DNA of 64,000 nucleotides. Origin: Winogradskyella pacifica (lineage in GTDB: Bacteria; Bacteroidota; Bacteroidia; Flavobacteriales; Flavobacteriaceae). A program made the position numbers and the translations under genes. The stretch's first letter is position 1. Each line of letters starts with the position of its first letter. Shown here piece by piece: positions 26,896-36,461 of this stretch. Under the pieces are notes generated by a model. It searched no databases, was not told where the DNA came from, and saw nothing but the letters and a program-made list of their open reading frames with translations. The DNA lies in NCBI RefSeq assembly GCF_013403915.1, contig NZ_JABFDI010000010.1:93782-157781 (forward strand), written 5' to 3'.

Positions 26896-28689
26896 ATGTC
26901 AGCAATATTAGATACACACGGTCACGACGATCACGACGTACATCACCACAAAGAAACGTTTGTAACCAAGTACATCTTTAGTCAAGATCATAAAATGATT
27001 GCTAAGCAGTACCTAGTTACTGGTACGCTTATGGGTGTTATTGGTGTTTTAATGTCTATAATGTTTCGTATGCAAATTGCATGGCCAGAAGAGCCAAATG
27101 TATTGTTTGAAGCGTTATTAGGTAAATGGGCTCCTGATGGGGTTATGGATGCTGATGTTTACTTAGCATTGGTAACTATCCATGGTACTATCATGGTATT
27201 CTTCGTTCTTACTGCAGGATTGAGTGGTACGTTTAGTAACCTCTTAATTCCATTGCAAATTGGTGCACGAGATATGGCCTCAGGATTTCTTAATATGGTA
27301 TCGTATTGGTTATTCTTCATATCATGTGTTATAATGATATGCTCACTATTTGTTGAAGCTGGTCCTGCTGCTGCAGGTTGGACAATCTATCCTCCACTAT
27401 CTGCATTGCCAATGGCTTCAGGTGGTTCTGGTATGGGGATGACCTTATGGTTAGTATCAATGGCTATTTTCATTGCATCATCGTTATTAGGTTCATTAAA
27501 CTATATTGTTACCGTAATCAACTTAAGAACTAAGGGGATGTCTATGACAAGACTACCACTTACAATTTGGGCATTCTTTGTAACAGCTGTAATTGGTGTT
27601 GTATCATTCCCAGTATTATTATCTGCTGCATTATTATTAATAATGGATAGAAGTTTTGGAACATCATTCTTCTTATCAGATATATTTATTCAAGGTGAAG
27701 TATTACATTACCAAGGTGGATCTCCGGTATTATTCGAACACTTATTTTGGTTCTTAGGTCACCCAGAGGTTTATATTGTTATTTTACCAGCAATGGGATT
27801 AGTATCAGAGATTATGGCATCAAGTTCGCGTAAGCCAATTTTTGGTTACCGTGCGATGATTGCTTCGATATTAGCAATTGCATTCTTATCAACAATTGTT
27901 TGGGGTCACCATATGTTTATTTCTGGTATGAATCCTTTCTTAGGATCTGTATTTACATTTACAACATTATTAATTGCGATTCCTTCAGCTGTAAAAGCGT
28001 TTAACTGGATAACAACACTCTGGAAAGGAAATCTACAAATGAATCCGGCCATGCTGTTTTCTATTGGTTTCGTTTCTACATTTATTACAGGTGGTTTAAC
28101 AGGAATTATTTTAGGTGATAGTGCTTTAGATATTAACGTTCACGATACATATTTTGTAATTGCTCACTTCCACTTAGTAATGGGTATTTCTGCTCTTTAT
28201 GGAATGTTTGCAGGTATTTACCATTGGTACCCAAAAATGTTTGGTCGTATGCTAAACAAGAACTTAGGATATTTACATTTCTGGATCACGGCAGTTTGTG
28301 CTTACGGAGTATTCTTCCCAATGCACTTTATTGGAATGGCTGGTTTACCAAGACGTTATTATACCAATTCAAACTTCCCATTATTTGATGATTTAGCAAA
28401 CACTAATGTTATCATTACGATATTTGCTATCATCGGTGGTTTAGCACAAATTATTTATTTATATAACTTCTTTGTGAGTATGTTCTATGGTAAGAAAGCG
28501 GTTCAGAACCCATGGAGATCTACAACTTTAGAGTGGACAACACCAGTTGAACACATACATGGTAACTGGCCAGGTGCTATTCCTCACGTATACCGTTGGT
28601 CTTATGATTATAGTAAGCCAGGACATGATGTAGATTTTGTACCTCAGAATGTTCCTTTAATGGAAGGTGAAGAAGAATTACAACACTAA
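26896..28689 (+). CDS. coxA: Cytochrome c oxidase subunit I (aa3 type)
   Basis: 597 residues with twelve membrane helices expected. The binuclear centre and haem ligands are visible: FLGHPEVYIVILPAMG (CuB His and the cross-linked Tyr pattern), WGHHMFISGMNP (CuB His pair), and VIAHFHLVMG (haem His). A His-rich N-terminus (HDDHDVHHH) precedes the first helix. HPEVY marks a type A haem-copper oxidase. It reduces oxygen and pumps protons. Last gene of the act-cox operon; subunits III and IV are encoded separately at 49.6-51.8 kb. Confidence 0.95.
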   Translation: MSAILDTHGHDDHDVHHHKETFVTKYIFSQDHKMIAKQYLVTGTLMGVIGVLMSIMFRMQIAWPEEPNVLFEALLGKWAPDGVMDADVYLALVTIHGTIMVFFVLTAGLSGTFSNLLIPLQIGARDMASGFLNMVSYWLFFISCVIMICSLFVEAGPAAAGWTIYPPLSALPMASGGSGMGMTLWLVSMAIFIASSLLGSLNYIVTVINLRTKGMSMTRLPLTIWAFFVTAVIGVVSFPVLLSAALLLIMDRSFGTSFFLSDIFIQGEVLHYQGGSPVLFEHLFWFLGHPEVYIVILPAMGLVSEIMASSSRKPIFGYRAMIASILAIAFLSTIVWGHHMFISGMNPFLGSVFTFTTLLIAIPSAVKAFNWITTLWKGNLQMNPAMLFSIGFVSTFITGGLTGIILGDSALDINVHDTYFVIAHFHLVMGISALYGMFAGIYHWYPKMFGRMLNKNLGYLHFWITAVCAYGVFFPMHFIGMAGLPRRYYTNSNFPLFDDLANTNVIITIFAIIGGLAQIIYLYNFFVSMFYGKKAVQNPWRSTTLEWTTPVEHIHGNWPGAIPHVYRWSYDYSKPGHDVDFVPQNVPLMEGEEELQH

Positions 28690-28690
28690 A

Positions 28691-28717
28691 CAAATTTCTG
28701 CGAAGGCAGGAAACTTA
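28691..28717. repeat. REP-like imperfect palindrome after coxA
   Basis: TTTCTGCGAAGGCAGGAAA is an imperfect palindrome centred on a GAA. From memory it resembles short palindromes scattered through flavobacterial intergenic regions. Only this copy is seen here; the identification is tentative. Confidence 0.35.
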
Positions 28718-28728
28718 TAATAGATTAG

Positions 28729-28765
28729 AAAAGACCTCTGGATAGCTATCCAAAGGTCTTTTTCT
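28729..28765 (+). terminator. Terminator of the act-cox operon
   Basis: AAAAGACCT ... AGGTCTTTTT forms the outer stem, and GGATAGCTATCC forms an inner palindrome; a T-rich tail follows. Confidence 0.82.
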
Positions 28766-28766
28766 T

Positions 28767-28774
28767 TATATTTG
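28767..28774 (+). promoter_or_regulatory. Candidate -7 box for ruvB
   Basis: TATATTTG matches TAnnTTTG directly after the operon terminator, 93 bases upstream of ruvB. No good -33 element was found. Confidence 0.35.
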
Positions 28775-28788
28775 TTTTGACTTTGTTG

Positions 28789-28866
28789 TCATTCAGAGTG
28801 AAGCGAAGAACCTATATTTCTAAGCTCAGTGTAACTTAATAAGATTCCCGTTTTCTCGGGAAGTAC
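28789..28866. repeat. Dispersed-repeat-like sequence between coxA and ruvB
   Basis: GTCATTCAGAGTGAAGCGAAGAACC (28789-28813) followed by a hairpin TTCCCG TTTTCT CGGGAA (about 28845-28862). From memory, this combination resembles repeat units scattered through flavobacterial intergenic regions. No second full copy lies in this window. Confidence 0.4.
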
Positions 28867-28867
28867 T

Positions 28868-29890
28868 ATGAACGAAAACCTAAATCCAAACAGCGATAAT
28901 TTCAGTCCAGAAGAACTAGATGTCGAAAAGAAATTAAGACCCTTAACGTTCGAAGACTTTACAGGTCAGGATCAGGTGCTCGAAAATTTGCTAGTTTTTG
29001 TTCAAGCAGCAAACCTTAGGGAAGAAGCTTTAGATCACACCTTGTTTCATGGACCTCCAGGTCTTGGAAAAACAACCTTAGCACACATTTTGGCCAATGA
29101 GTTAGATGTGGGGATTAAAGTCACTTCTGGACCTGTTTTAGACAAGCCAGGCGACTTAGCAGGGTTGTTAACGAACCTCGATGAACGCGATGTGCTTTTT
29201 ATTGATGAAATCCATCGATTAAGTCCAATTGTAGAAGAGTATTTATATTCTGCAATGGAAGATTATAAAATTGATATCATGATTGAATCTGGCCCAAATG
29301 CCAGAACGGTTCAATTAAGTTTAAACCCATTTACTTTAATTGGTGCAACAACGCGTTCAGGATTATTGACAGCTCCAATGCGCGCGAGATTCGGAATTCA
29401 AAGTCGTTTACAATATTATAATACAGAATTACTAACCACAATTGTTCAGCGTAGCGCTTCAATATTAAACATGCCAATCTCTATGGAAGCCGCGATAGAA
29501 ATCGCTGGTAGAAGTAGAGGAACACCTCGTATTGCCAATGCGTTGTTACGACGTGTTAGAGATTTCGCGCAAATAAAAGGGAATGGTAAAATTGATATTT
29601 CAATTGCCAAATTCGCTTTAAAAGCATTAAATGTAGATGCCTATGGATTGGATGAAATGGATAACAAGATATTAACCACTATCATCGAAAAATTTAAAGG
29701 TGGACCAGTTGGTATTAGTACCATTGCAACCGCGGTGAGTGAAAGTACCGAAACGATAGAAGAAGTCTATGAACCTTTTTTAATTCAACAAGGTTTTATA
29801 ATGCGAACGCCTCGTGGACGTGAAGTTACAGAACAAGCTTATAAACATTTGGGCAAGGTAAAAGGACCAACACAAGGAGGTTTATTTTAA
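28868..29890 (+). CDS. ruvB: Holliday junction branch migration helicase RuvB
   Basis: 340 residues, normal length. AAA+ ATPase with Walker [10 protein letters not shown] (62-70), Walker [10 protein letters not shown], sensor 1 LIGATTRSG, arginine finger region PMRARFG, and the C-terminal winged helix ending near [15 protein letters not shown]. RuvB hexamers drive branch migration together with RuvA, encoded 6 kb downstream. It is not in an operon with ruvA or ruvC here. Confidence 0.96.
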   Translation: MNENLNPNSDNFSPEELDVEKKLRPLTFEDFTGQDQVLENLLVFVQAANLREEALDHTLFHGPPGLGKTTLAHILANELDVGIKVTSGPVLDKPGDLAGLLTNLDERDVLFIDEIHRLSPIVEEYLYSAMEDYKIDIMIESGPNARTVQLSLNPFTLIGATTRSGLLTAPMRARFGIQSRLQYYNTELLTTIVQRSASILNMPISMEAAIEIAGRSRGTPRIANALLRRVRDFAQIKGNGKIDISIAKFALKALNVDAYGLDEMDNKILTTIIEKFKGGPVGISTIATAVSESTETIEEVYEPFLIQQGFIMRTPRGREVTEQAYKHLGKVKGPTQGGLF

Positions 29891-29952
29891 AAACGGATAG
29901 ATTTTTATAAGCTACTTGTTTTAAACTTAATTTAAATACCATTAGTTATATA

Positions 29953-31284
29953 TTGAAATCAGAGCGCAACATACCAACAGTTCCTTTAAGTCGATTCTTT
30001 AAACATTCTTTAGAGATTTTAAAAAACCCGCTACCATTTCATCATCAAAATTTTGAAGAGCAAGGCGATGTTTTCAGATTAAAGATCGGATTTAAAAATA
30101 GTGTTGTTTTTGTTCGCGATGCTGCATTTGCAGAATATGTGCTTCAAAAGAATCAGAAAAACTACACCAAATCTAAAATCCAGACCGAAGATTTAGTAAA
30201 ATATGTAGGTACCGGATTATTAACAGCAGAAGGAGAGCATTGGAAAAAACAGCGTAAACTTATTCAGCCCGCTTTTCATAAAAAGCAATTAGCAAACCTT
30301 TTAGGCAGTATCAAAAACGCTATTCTTTTGGAGTATGGCAAGATTACACCGAATGAGGTGATTGATATATTTCCCATTTTAAATGATTTGGCATTTCAAG
30401 CCGTAGTAAAATCTTTGTTTAGTAGTGCAGCCAATCAAGAAGACATTAATAGGCTACAATATATTACAGAAGCAGCACAAAAAATGTTGGTAAAAGAGTT
30501 GCGCCAACCGTATTTGGGCTGGTGGTTCAACGTTAGTGGCGAAATTAAAAAGCATGTTGATTTAACAGGTGAAGCTAGACAAATATTAAAGCGTATTGTC
30601 AACGAACGACGAACATCAGGAGTAACGGAGAATGATTTGTTAGATATGTTGTTAGATGCCAGATATGAGGATGGCAACCCAATGGAAGAAGAACAACTGA
30701 TTGATGAGATCTTAATTTTATTTACTGCAGGTCATGAAACCACGTCTAATGCACTCACTTTTATAACACAACTTTTAGCGTTACATCCTGAATGGCAACA
30801 AAAAATCTTAAACGAGCGCATTGCAATTCTAGCAGATAGTGATGATTTAATGGACTTGGTAACCCAATCTAAAATTTGTCAGCAAGTGATAGAGGAAGGC
30901 ATGCGATTGTATCCTCCTGTATATTTTATAGACCGTGTAAACAAAGACGCAGATACTTTTAATGACATGGATTTTGAAGCGGGATGTAATCTTCTATTTT
31001 CCGTTTATGAAATGCATCGTCATCCTAAATTATGGGAACAACCAGATGCGTTTTTACCCGAACGCTTTAATGAAGGTGGGCGTAAATTTTCATCACACTA
31101 TTTTCCTTTTGGAGCAGGTCCGAGAAAATGTATAGGAAATAACTTCGCCATGTTCGAAATGATTATTGCCGTTTCAGAATTGGTTTCTAGTTTTAAAATA
31201 ACTCCAGATTTTGACGCCATTGATATCACACCATTAATTACGCTAAAGCCTAAAAATGCTTTTTTAACGTTTGAAATACGATAG
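29953..31284 (+). CDS. Cytochrome P450
   Basis: 443 residues, haem-thiolate monooxygenase. The I-helix oxygen-binding motif [10 protein letters not shown] (about 255-264), the K-helix ExxR in EEGMRLYPP, and the haem-binding loop [14 protein letters not shown] with Cys393 are all intact. No membrane anchor is present, so it is soluble and depends on separate redox partners, none of which are adjacent. The start is a TTG; no ATG lies upstream in frame, and the residues from this start fit the P450 N-terminus. The two-base gap to queG suggests co-transcription. Substrate unknown. Confidence 0.92.
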   Translation: MKSERNIPTVPLSRFFKHSLEILKNPLPFHHQNFEEQGDVFRLKIGFKNSVVFVRDAAFAEYVLQKNQKNYTKSKIQTEDLVKYVGTGLLTAEGEHWKKQRKLIQPAFHKKQLANLLGSIKNAILLEYGKITPNEVIDIFPILNDLAFQAVVKSLFSSAANQEDINRLQYITEAAQKMLVKELRQPYLGWWFNVSGEIKKHVDLTGEARQILKRIVNERRTSGVTENDLLDMLLDARYEDGNPMEEEQLIDEILILFTAGHETTSNALTFITQLLALHPEWQQKILNERIAILADSDDLMDLVTQSKICQQVIEEGMRLYPPVYFIDRVNKDADTFNDMDFEAGCNLLFSVYEMHRHPKLWEQPDAFLPERFNEGGRKFSSHYFPFGAGPRKCIGNNFAMFEMIIAVSELVSSFKITPDFDAIDITPLITLKPKNAFLTFEIR

Positions 31285-31286
31285 TC

Positions 31287-32210
31287 GTGTTAAACCATAA
31301 AGCGAAATACAGTGAGATTATTAAAGCAGAGGCCAAACGCCTCGGATTTTTGTCATGCGGTATCAGTAAAGCAGAATTCTTAGAAACCGAAGCTCCGAGA
31401 TTGGAAGCTTGGCTTAATAAGAACATGAATGGCGAAATGCAGTACATGGAAAACCATTTTGATAAGCGTTTAGATCCAACATTGCTTGTTGAAGGTTCAA
31501 AAAGTGTGATTTCATTATTATTGAATTATTATCCTTCAGAAATTCAAAAGGATGATTCTTATAAGCTATCGAAATATGCCTATGGTAACGACTATCATCA
31601 TGTCATAAAACACAAGCTTAAATCATTGTTGTATTTTATTCAAGATGAAATAGGAGAAGTGGGTGGACGTGCCTTTGTAGATTCGGCGCCCGTTTTAGAT
31701 AAAGCATGGGCTGCAAAATCAGGATTAGGTTGGATTGGGAAACATTCAAACTTATTAACGCAGCAAGTAGGTTCGTTTTATTTTATTGCTGATTTAATTA
31801 TTGATTTAGAGTTAGAATACGACCACGCCACAACCGATCATTGTGGTACGTGTACGGCCTGTATAGATGCTTGTCCAACCGAAGCCATTACAGAGCCTTA
31901 TGTCGTTGATGGTAGTAAGTGTATTTCTTACTTCACTATAGAACTTAAAGAAAATTTACCCACAGAATTTAAAGGCAAATTTGACGATTGGATGTTTGGT
32001 TGTGATGTTTGCCAAGATGTTTGTCCATGGAATAAGTTTTCAAAACCACATAATGAACCTTTATTTAATCCACACCCAGAATTATTGGATATGACTAAAA
32101 AGGATTGGGAAGAAATTACAGAAGATACCTTTAAAAAAGTGTTTCAGAAATCGGCTGTAAAACGGACTAAGTTTTCTGGTTTAGAGCGGAATATCAAGTT
32201 CTTAAAATAA
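31287..32210 (+). CDS. queG: Epoxyqueuosine reductase QueG
   Basis: 307 residues, starting with GTG two bases after the P450 stop. QueG performs the last step of queuosine synthesis in tRNA using cobalamin and two 4Fe-4S clusters. Cluster motifs are visible: [12 protein letters not shown] (about residues 189-200) and [14 protein letters not shown] (about 235-248), with a further Cys in [12 protein letters not shown]. The N-terminal cobalamin-binding part includes [14 protein letters not shown] and the segment [22 protein letters not shown]. The C-terminal 31 codons are repeated, with synonymous changes, at 32918-33016 downstream of the next gene. Confidence 0.95.
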   Translation: MLNHKAKYSEIIKAEAKRLGFLSCGISKAEFLETEAPRLEAWLNKNMNGEMQYMENHFDKRLDPTLLVEGSKSVISLLLNYYPSEIQKDDSYKLSKYAYGNDYHHVIKHKLKSLLYFIQDEIGEVGGRAFVDSAPVLDKAWAAKSGLGWIGKHSNLLTQQVGSFYFIADLIIDLELEYDHATTDHCGTCTACIDACPTEAITEPYVVDGSKCISYFTIELKENLPTEFKGKFDDWMFGCDVCQDVCPWNKFSKPHNEPLFNPHPELLDMTKKDWEEITEDTFKKVFQKSAVKRTKFSGLERNIKFLK

Positions 32211-32215
32211 TCAAT

Positions 32216-32917
32216 ATGAAGCTATATTATATTCTAGTTTTTCTAATTTTAAGTTTTAGTTGCTCTTCTAAAAAGAATTCTGTTTATTTTGAGAGTATTC
32301 CAAGTCAATATGTTGATAATGAATATAAATTTGATTTGGATAATGTAGTTTATCCAATAAATAGAGAAGTCTTATATCAATGCACTATTGAGCATAGTAA
32401 TAGTGTTTTAGATACTAATTTGCGATATGTAAGGATGATAATTCAAGGAACAACAAAGCCTTTCTCTAGTTTTGATCCGACTTATAGTCAAACAGTTGTT
32501 AAGTTTGAATATTTAGATCACAACAAAAAACAGATTACTAGGGAAAGAACCGGTTTAGTTGAAAATAAAATCAATATATGGTTACATCCACCACGTCAAA
32601 CAGACTTGCATGTATTACAGCTTTCTGCTTTTCCATATATAAAATTGAATGCTATTAAAAATTGGAAATGGAAACTCGTAGGTACTTATGGTAGATATGA
32701 GAGTGTACAGTTAACGCATCATTACAAGAAAAATGAAGAGCGTATTTACACTTCAGATTTAGGTCAACTTAAATGTGTTTTGGTTGAAGCTATAACTAAG
32801 AGTCGTATTGGTACAACTACAGCAGAATTCTTATATAATGACGAATTGGGTTTTGTAAAGATGAAGTTTTCTACAATTGAAGATACTACGATAACATTAG
32901 AAATGATAAAAGAATAA
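32216..32917 (+). CDS. Lipoprotein of unknown function (233 aa)
   Basis: I do not recognise a family. The start MKLYYILVFLILSFSCSSKK is a lipoprotein signal with the lipid-modified Cys at residue 16. The rest is a mixed beta-rich soluble domain with few cysteines and no catalytic motif that I can name. It begins six bases after queG and its stop codon directly abuts a second, diverged queG 3' end, so this gene was most likely inserted at, or recombined into, the queG 3' end. Confidence 0.7.
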   Translation: MKLYYILVFLILSFSCSSKKNSVYFESIPSQYVDNEYKFDLDNVVYPINREVLYQCTIEHSNSVLDTNLRYVRMIIQGTTKPFSSFDPTYSQTVVKFEYLDHNKKQITRERTGLVENKINIWLHPPRQTDLHVLQLSAFPYIKLNAIKNWKWKLVGTYGRYESVQLTHHYKKNEERIYTSDLGQLKCVLVEAITKSRIGTTTAEFLYNDELGFVKMKFSTIEDTTITLEMIKE

Positions 32918-33016
32918 ATAACTGGAGACGCCTTTAAAAAAGTGTTTCAGAAATCGGCTGTAAAGCGGACTAAATTTTCTAGTTTAGAACGGAATATTAA
33001 GTTTTTGAAGGATTAA
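32918..33016 (+). pseudogene. Duplicated 3' end of queG (fragment)
   Basis: Thirty-two codons plus stop read [20 protein letters not shown] then [12 protein letters not shown], against ITEDTF... and [11 protein letters not shown] at the end of the intact queG. By my count 13 of 31 shared codons differ, and 10 of those are synonymous. That pattern is what two separately evolved functional queG alleles would show, not decay after a recent copy. There is no start or N-terminal part, so it is a remnant. Confidence 0.85.
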
Positions 33017-33022
33017 ATAGTA

Positions 33023-33160
33023 TTACTTAAACGTAAAGCCCAAAGCGTATTTAAAAGTAAAATTATCATTAGAGATTTTGAGATTATGATAGCCATAATG
33101 ATAAAAAATACCTCGCCCTAACGTCAGTAAATCTTGGTTATAGATGTTTATGTTGAGCAT
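33023..33160 (-). pseudogene. C-terminal fragment of an outer-membrane beta-barrel protein
   Basis: Minus-strand frame of 45 residues from an ATG at 33160: MLNINIYNQDLLTLGRGIFY, then HYGYHNLKISNDNFTFKYAL and GFTFK. The alternating hydrophobic/polar pattern and aromatic-rich end resemble the last strands of an outer-membrane protein. In-frame stop TAA lies just upstream, and no signal peptide is present. The parent family cannot be named. The rest of the gap to 33390 holds no gene that I can support. Confidence 0.45.
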
Positions 33161-33390
33161 TGGTTTCCGTATTAATTAGAAGTCTTTTAAAAAAAACTAA
33201 TTAACCTCAGGAATCGAATCCATCAAGATTCATCTATAGATATTAAAAGGGAATAAAAACGAATATAAATACAAATGCTTTTTTCTTTTTACAACTGTTA
33301 GGTTCAACAATGTAGTAAAATATCCATTAAATTATTATGCTGTAGCCCGTGTTTTTAAAATATAGAAATCTAAGACTAGCATTCATTTGT

Positions 33391-33398
33391 TATATTTG
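33391..33398 (+). promoter_or_regulatory. -7 box upstream of maeB
   Basis: TATATTTG matches TAnnTTTG, 49 bases upstream of the maeB ATG. A small hairpin CCTAT/ATAGG (33402-33416) followed by a T-rich tract lies in the leader. Confidence 0.5.
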
Positions 33399-33446
33399 TA
33401 GCCTATATGAAATAGGTTATTTTTTTAATAGCAATCGATTCAAATT

Positions 33447-35738
33447 ATGAGCAAACAAAGCAAACGTTTAGAAGCCTTAGTATATCACGCCAAACCGACT
33501 CCTGGTAAAATTAAAGTTGTACCTACTAAAAAATATGCGTCACAACGCGATTTGTCTTTAGCATATTCTCCAGGTGTGGCTGAGCCATGTTTAGAAATAG
33601 CGAAAGATGTAGAAAATGTCTATAAATACACGGCTAAAGGAAACCTCGTTGCCGTAATCTCTAACGGAACTGCGGTTTTAGGTTTAGGAAATATTGGTCC
33701 AGAAGCCTCTAAACCAGTGATGGAAGGTAAAGGCTTGCTTTTTAAGATATTTGCAGATATCGATGTATTTGATATCGAAGTTGATACGGAAGATGTAGAA
33801 GCTTTTATTGCAACGGTAAAAAATATTGCACCGACATTTGGAGGTATTAACTTAGAAGACATCAAAGCGCCTGAAGCCTTTGAAATTGAACGTCGTTTAA
33901 AGGAAGAATTAGATATACCTGTCATGCACGATGATCAGCATGGAACAGCAATCATTTCGGCTGCAGCGTTATTAAATGCCTTAGAAATTGCAGAAAAGAA
34001 AATTGACGAAGTCAAAATAGTAGTGAGTGGAGCAGGAGCAGCTGCAATTTCATGTACACGTTTATACCAAGCCTTTGGTGCAAAGCGCGAAAACATAGTG
34101 ATGTTAGATAGTAAAGGCGTTATCAGAGATGATAGAACGAGTTTAACTTCTGAAAAAGCGGAATTTGCAACCCATCGTAAAATAGATACTTTAGATGAGG
34201 CGATGCTAAATGCCGATGTATTTGTTGGATTATCTCAACCAGATATTGTAACACCAAATATGCTGTTATCAATGGCTGCAAATCCGATTGTGTTTGCCAT
34301 GGCAAATCCAAATCCAGAAATACAGTACCAATTAGCAATAGATACTAGAGACGATATTATTATGGCAACTGGTCGTAGTGATCATCCTAACCAAGTAAAT
34401 AATGTTCTAGGATTTCCTTTTATTTTTAGAGGTGCTTTAGATGTTAGAGCAACCAAGATTAATGAAGCTATGAAAATGGCAGCCGTTAAAGCGTTGTCAG
34501 ATTTGGCAAAAGAATCTGTTCCTGAACAAGTAAATATCGCTTATGCGGAAACAAAACTAACATTTGGTAAAGATTATATCATTCCAAAACCATTTGACCC
34601 AAGATTAATCGCAGTAGTGCCACCGGCGGTAGCAAAAGCTGCAATGGAAAGTGGTGTTGCTAAAGAGCCTATTGAAGATTGGGATCGTTATAAAAACTCA
34701 TTATTAGAGCGTTTAGGTTCTGATAATAAGTTAGTTCGTATGTTAATGGGTAGAGCAAAAACAAACCCAAAACGCGTGGTTTTCGCAGAAGCAGATCAGT
34801 TAGATGTTTTAAAAGCAGCTCAAATTGCTTACGAAGAAGGTATTGCACATCCAATCCTTTTAGGTAGAAAGAAAGTCATTTTAGAATTGATGGCGGAGAT
34901 TGAATTTATTGCCGATGATGTTGCAATTATAGATCCAAAATCAGATAAAGAGACTGCCCGTAAAAATCGATATGCAAAAGCTTATTGGGAAAAGCGAAAA
35001 CGTCAAGGTGTTACCATTTATTCTGCGGAAAAAGTGATGCGAGAGCGTAATTATTTTGCTGCGATGATGGTTAATGTTGGTGATGCCGATGCATTAATTA
35101 CTGGGTATTCTCGTAATTATCCATCAGTTGTGAGACCAATGTTAGAGTTAATTGGTATGGCAGACGGTGTAACAAGAGTCGCAACCACTAACGTAATGAT
35201 GACGCAACGCGGTCCAATGTTTTTAAGCGATACATCTATAAATATTGATCCTTCAGCTAAAGATTTAGCTAAAATTGCGCGTATGACATCGCGAGTTTCA
35301 AAAATGTTTGGAATAGAATCTGTAACCGCTATGATTTCGTATTCTAACTTTGGATCTTCAGACAATCCAAGAGCAGAAAAAGTAAGAGAAGCTGTATCTT
35401 ATCTACACAAAGCGCATCCAGAAATGGTGGTTGATGGTGAATTGCAAACCGATTTTGCACTTAATCAGAAAATGCTTCAAGATATTTTCCCGTTTTCAAA
35501 ATTAGCAGGTCGAAAAGTAAATACCCTAATTTTTCCAAATTTAGACTCGGCAAATATTACTTATAAATTATTAAAGGAACTTAATAACGCAGAATCTATT
35601 GGGCCAATAATGATGGGAATGCGTAAACCTGTTCATATTTTGCAATTAGGAGCCAGTGTAGATGAAATTGTAAACATGACGGCAATTGCGGTTATTGATG
35701 TACAAGAACGAGAAAAGAGAGCGTCTAAATTAGCATAA
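33447..35738 (+). CDS. maeB: NADP-dependent malic enzyme with phosphotransacetylase-like domain
   Basis: 763 residues, the long MaeB architecture. The N-terminal malic enzyme (about 1-420) converts malate to pyruvate plus CO2, reducing NADP; visible motifs include SLAYSPGVAEPCLEI, the HDDQHGTA metal/substrate region, the Rossmann motif VVSGAGAAAISC and FAMANPNPEI. The C-terminal half (about 430-763) resembles phosphate acetyltransferase (PTA), which in MaeB is regarded as regulatory, for example in sensing acetyl-CoA. Gene stands alone with its own predicted promoter. Confidence 0.95.
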   Translation: MSKQSKRLEALVYHAKPTPGKIKVVPTKKYASQRDLSLAYSPGVAEPCLEIAKDVENVYKYTAKGNLVAVISNGTAVLGLGNIGPEASKPVMEGKGLLFKIFADIDVFDIEVDTEDVEAFIATVKNIAPTFGGINLEDIKAPEAFEIERRLKEELDIPVMHDDQHGTAIISAAALLNALEIAEKKIDEVKIVVSGAGAAAISCTRLYQAFGAKRENIVMLDSKGVIRDDRTSLTSEKAEFATHRKIDTLDEAMLNADVFVGLSQPDIVTPNMLLSMAANPIVFAMANPNPEIQYQLAIDTRDDIIMATGRSDHPNQVNNVLGFPFIFRGALDVRATKINEAMKMAAVKALSDLAKESVPEQVNIAYAETKLTFGKDYIIPKPFDPRLIAVVPPAVAKAAMESGVAKEPIEDWDRYKNSLLERLGSDNKLVRMLMGRAKTNPKRVVFAEADQLDVLKAAQIAYEEGIAHPILLGRKKVILELMAEIEFIADDVAIIDPKSDKETARKNRYAKAYWEKRKRQGVTIYSAEKVMRERNYFAAMMVNVGDADALITGYSRNYPSVVRPMLELIGMADGVTRVATTNVMMTQRGPMFLSDTSINIDPSAKDLAKIARMTSRVSKMFGIESVTAMISYSNFGSSDNPRAEKVREAVSYLHKAHPEMVVDGELQTDFALNQKMLQDIFPFSKLAGRKVNTLIFPNLDSANITYKLLKELNNAESIGPIMMGMRKPVHILQLGASVDEIVNMTAIAVIDVQEREKRASKLA

Positions 35739-35849
35739 GCTTTGTTTTTTAAAAATTTATTCAAATGTGACTAAACTCTTGAAAACAAGATGTAATTGCA
35801 TCTATCTTTCATACTAGGAATCTAAGCGTTCTAATGAAAATAATTTTAT

Positions 35850-35857
35850 TACATTTG
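35850..35857 (+). promoter_or_regulatory. -7 box of ruvA-sprA
   Basis: TACATTTG matches TAnnTTTG, 23 bases upstream of the ruvA ATG. Confidence 0.5.
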
Positions 35858-35879
35858 GTTTTTCAACATTTCGTTATAA

Positions 35880-36461
35880 ATGATTACACACATAGAGGGT
35901 AAACTTGTAGAGAAAAATCCGACAGACATTGTTATAGATTGCAATGGTGTCGGCTATTTTATTAACATATCATTGCATACGTATTCTCAAATTCCAGACA
36001 AAGAACACATAAGACTTTACACGTATCTTCAAGTTCGTGAGGATTCTCATAGCTTATATGGGTTTTCGTCTAATGTTGAACGCGAAATTTTTAAATTATT
36101 GATTTCTGTTAGTGGTATTGGTACCAATACAGCGCGCACTATGCTGTCGTCGTTATCACCAGATCAAGTAAAAGAAGGTATTGCAGGTGGAGATGTCGCT
36201 TTAATTCAGAGCGTAAAAGGCATTGGGGTAAAAACAGCACAACGTGTTATTCTTGATTTAAAGGATAAAGTGTTAAAAGTCTATGGTATAGACGAACTTT
36301 CTGCTATGCCAAACAATACACACAAAGATGAAGCGTTATCAGCATTAGATGTTTTAGGATTTAATAAAAAACAATCCGAAAAAGTTGTCGATAAAATTTT
36401 ACAAGCCCAACCAGATGCCCAAGTGGAGCAAATTATAAAAGAAGCTCTAAAAAACTTATAA
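35880..36461 (+). CDS. ruvA: Holliday junction DNA helicase subunit RuvA
   Basis: 193 residues, normal length. N-terminal OB fold (MITHIEGKLVEKNPTDIVID), two helix-hairpin-helix motifs (LLISVSGIGTNTARTML and LIQSVKGIGVKTAQRVI), and a C-terminal RuvB-binding domain (from about 145). RuvA tetramers hold the four-way junction and load RuvB. The last A of its stop codon is the first base of the sprA ATG, so the two genes are translationally coupled. Confidence 0.95.
   Translation: MITHIEGKLVEKNPTDIVIDCNGVGYFINISLHTYSQIPDKEHIRLYTYLQVREDSHSLYGFSSNVEREIFKLLISVSGIGTNTARTMLSSLSPDQVKEGIAGGDVALIQSVKGIGVKTAQRVILDLKDKVLKVYGIDELSAMPNNTHKDEALSALDVLGFNKKQSEKVVDKILQAQPDAQVEQIIKEALKNL

Noticed and set aside
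33402..33416. Small hairpin in the maeB leader
   Set aside because: Only five pairs; too weak to call an attenuator, mentioned only with the promoter.
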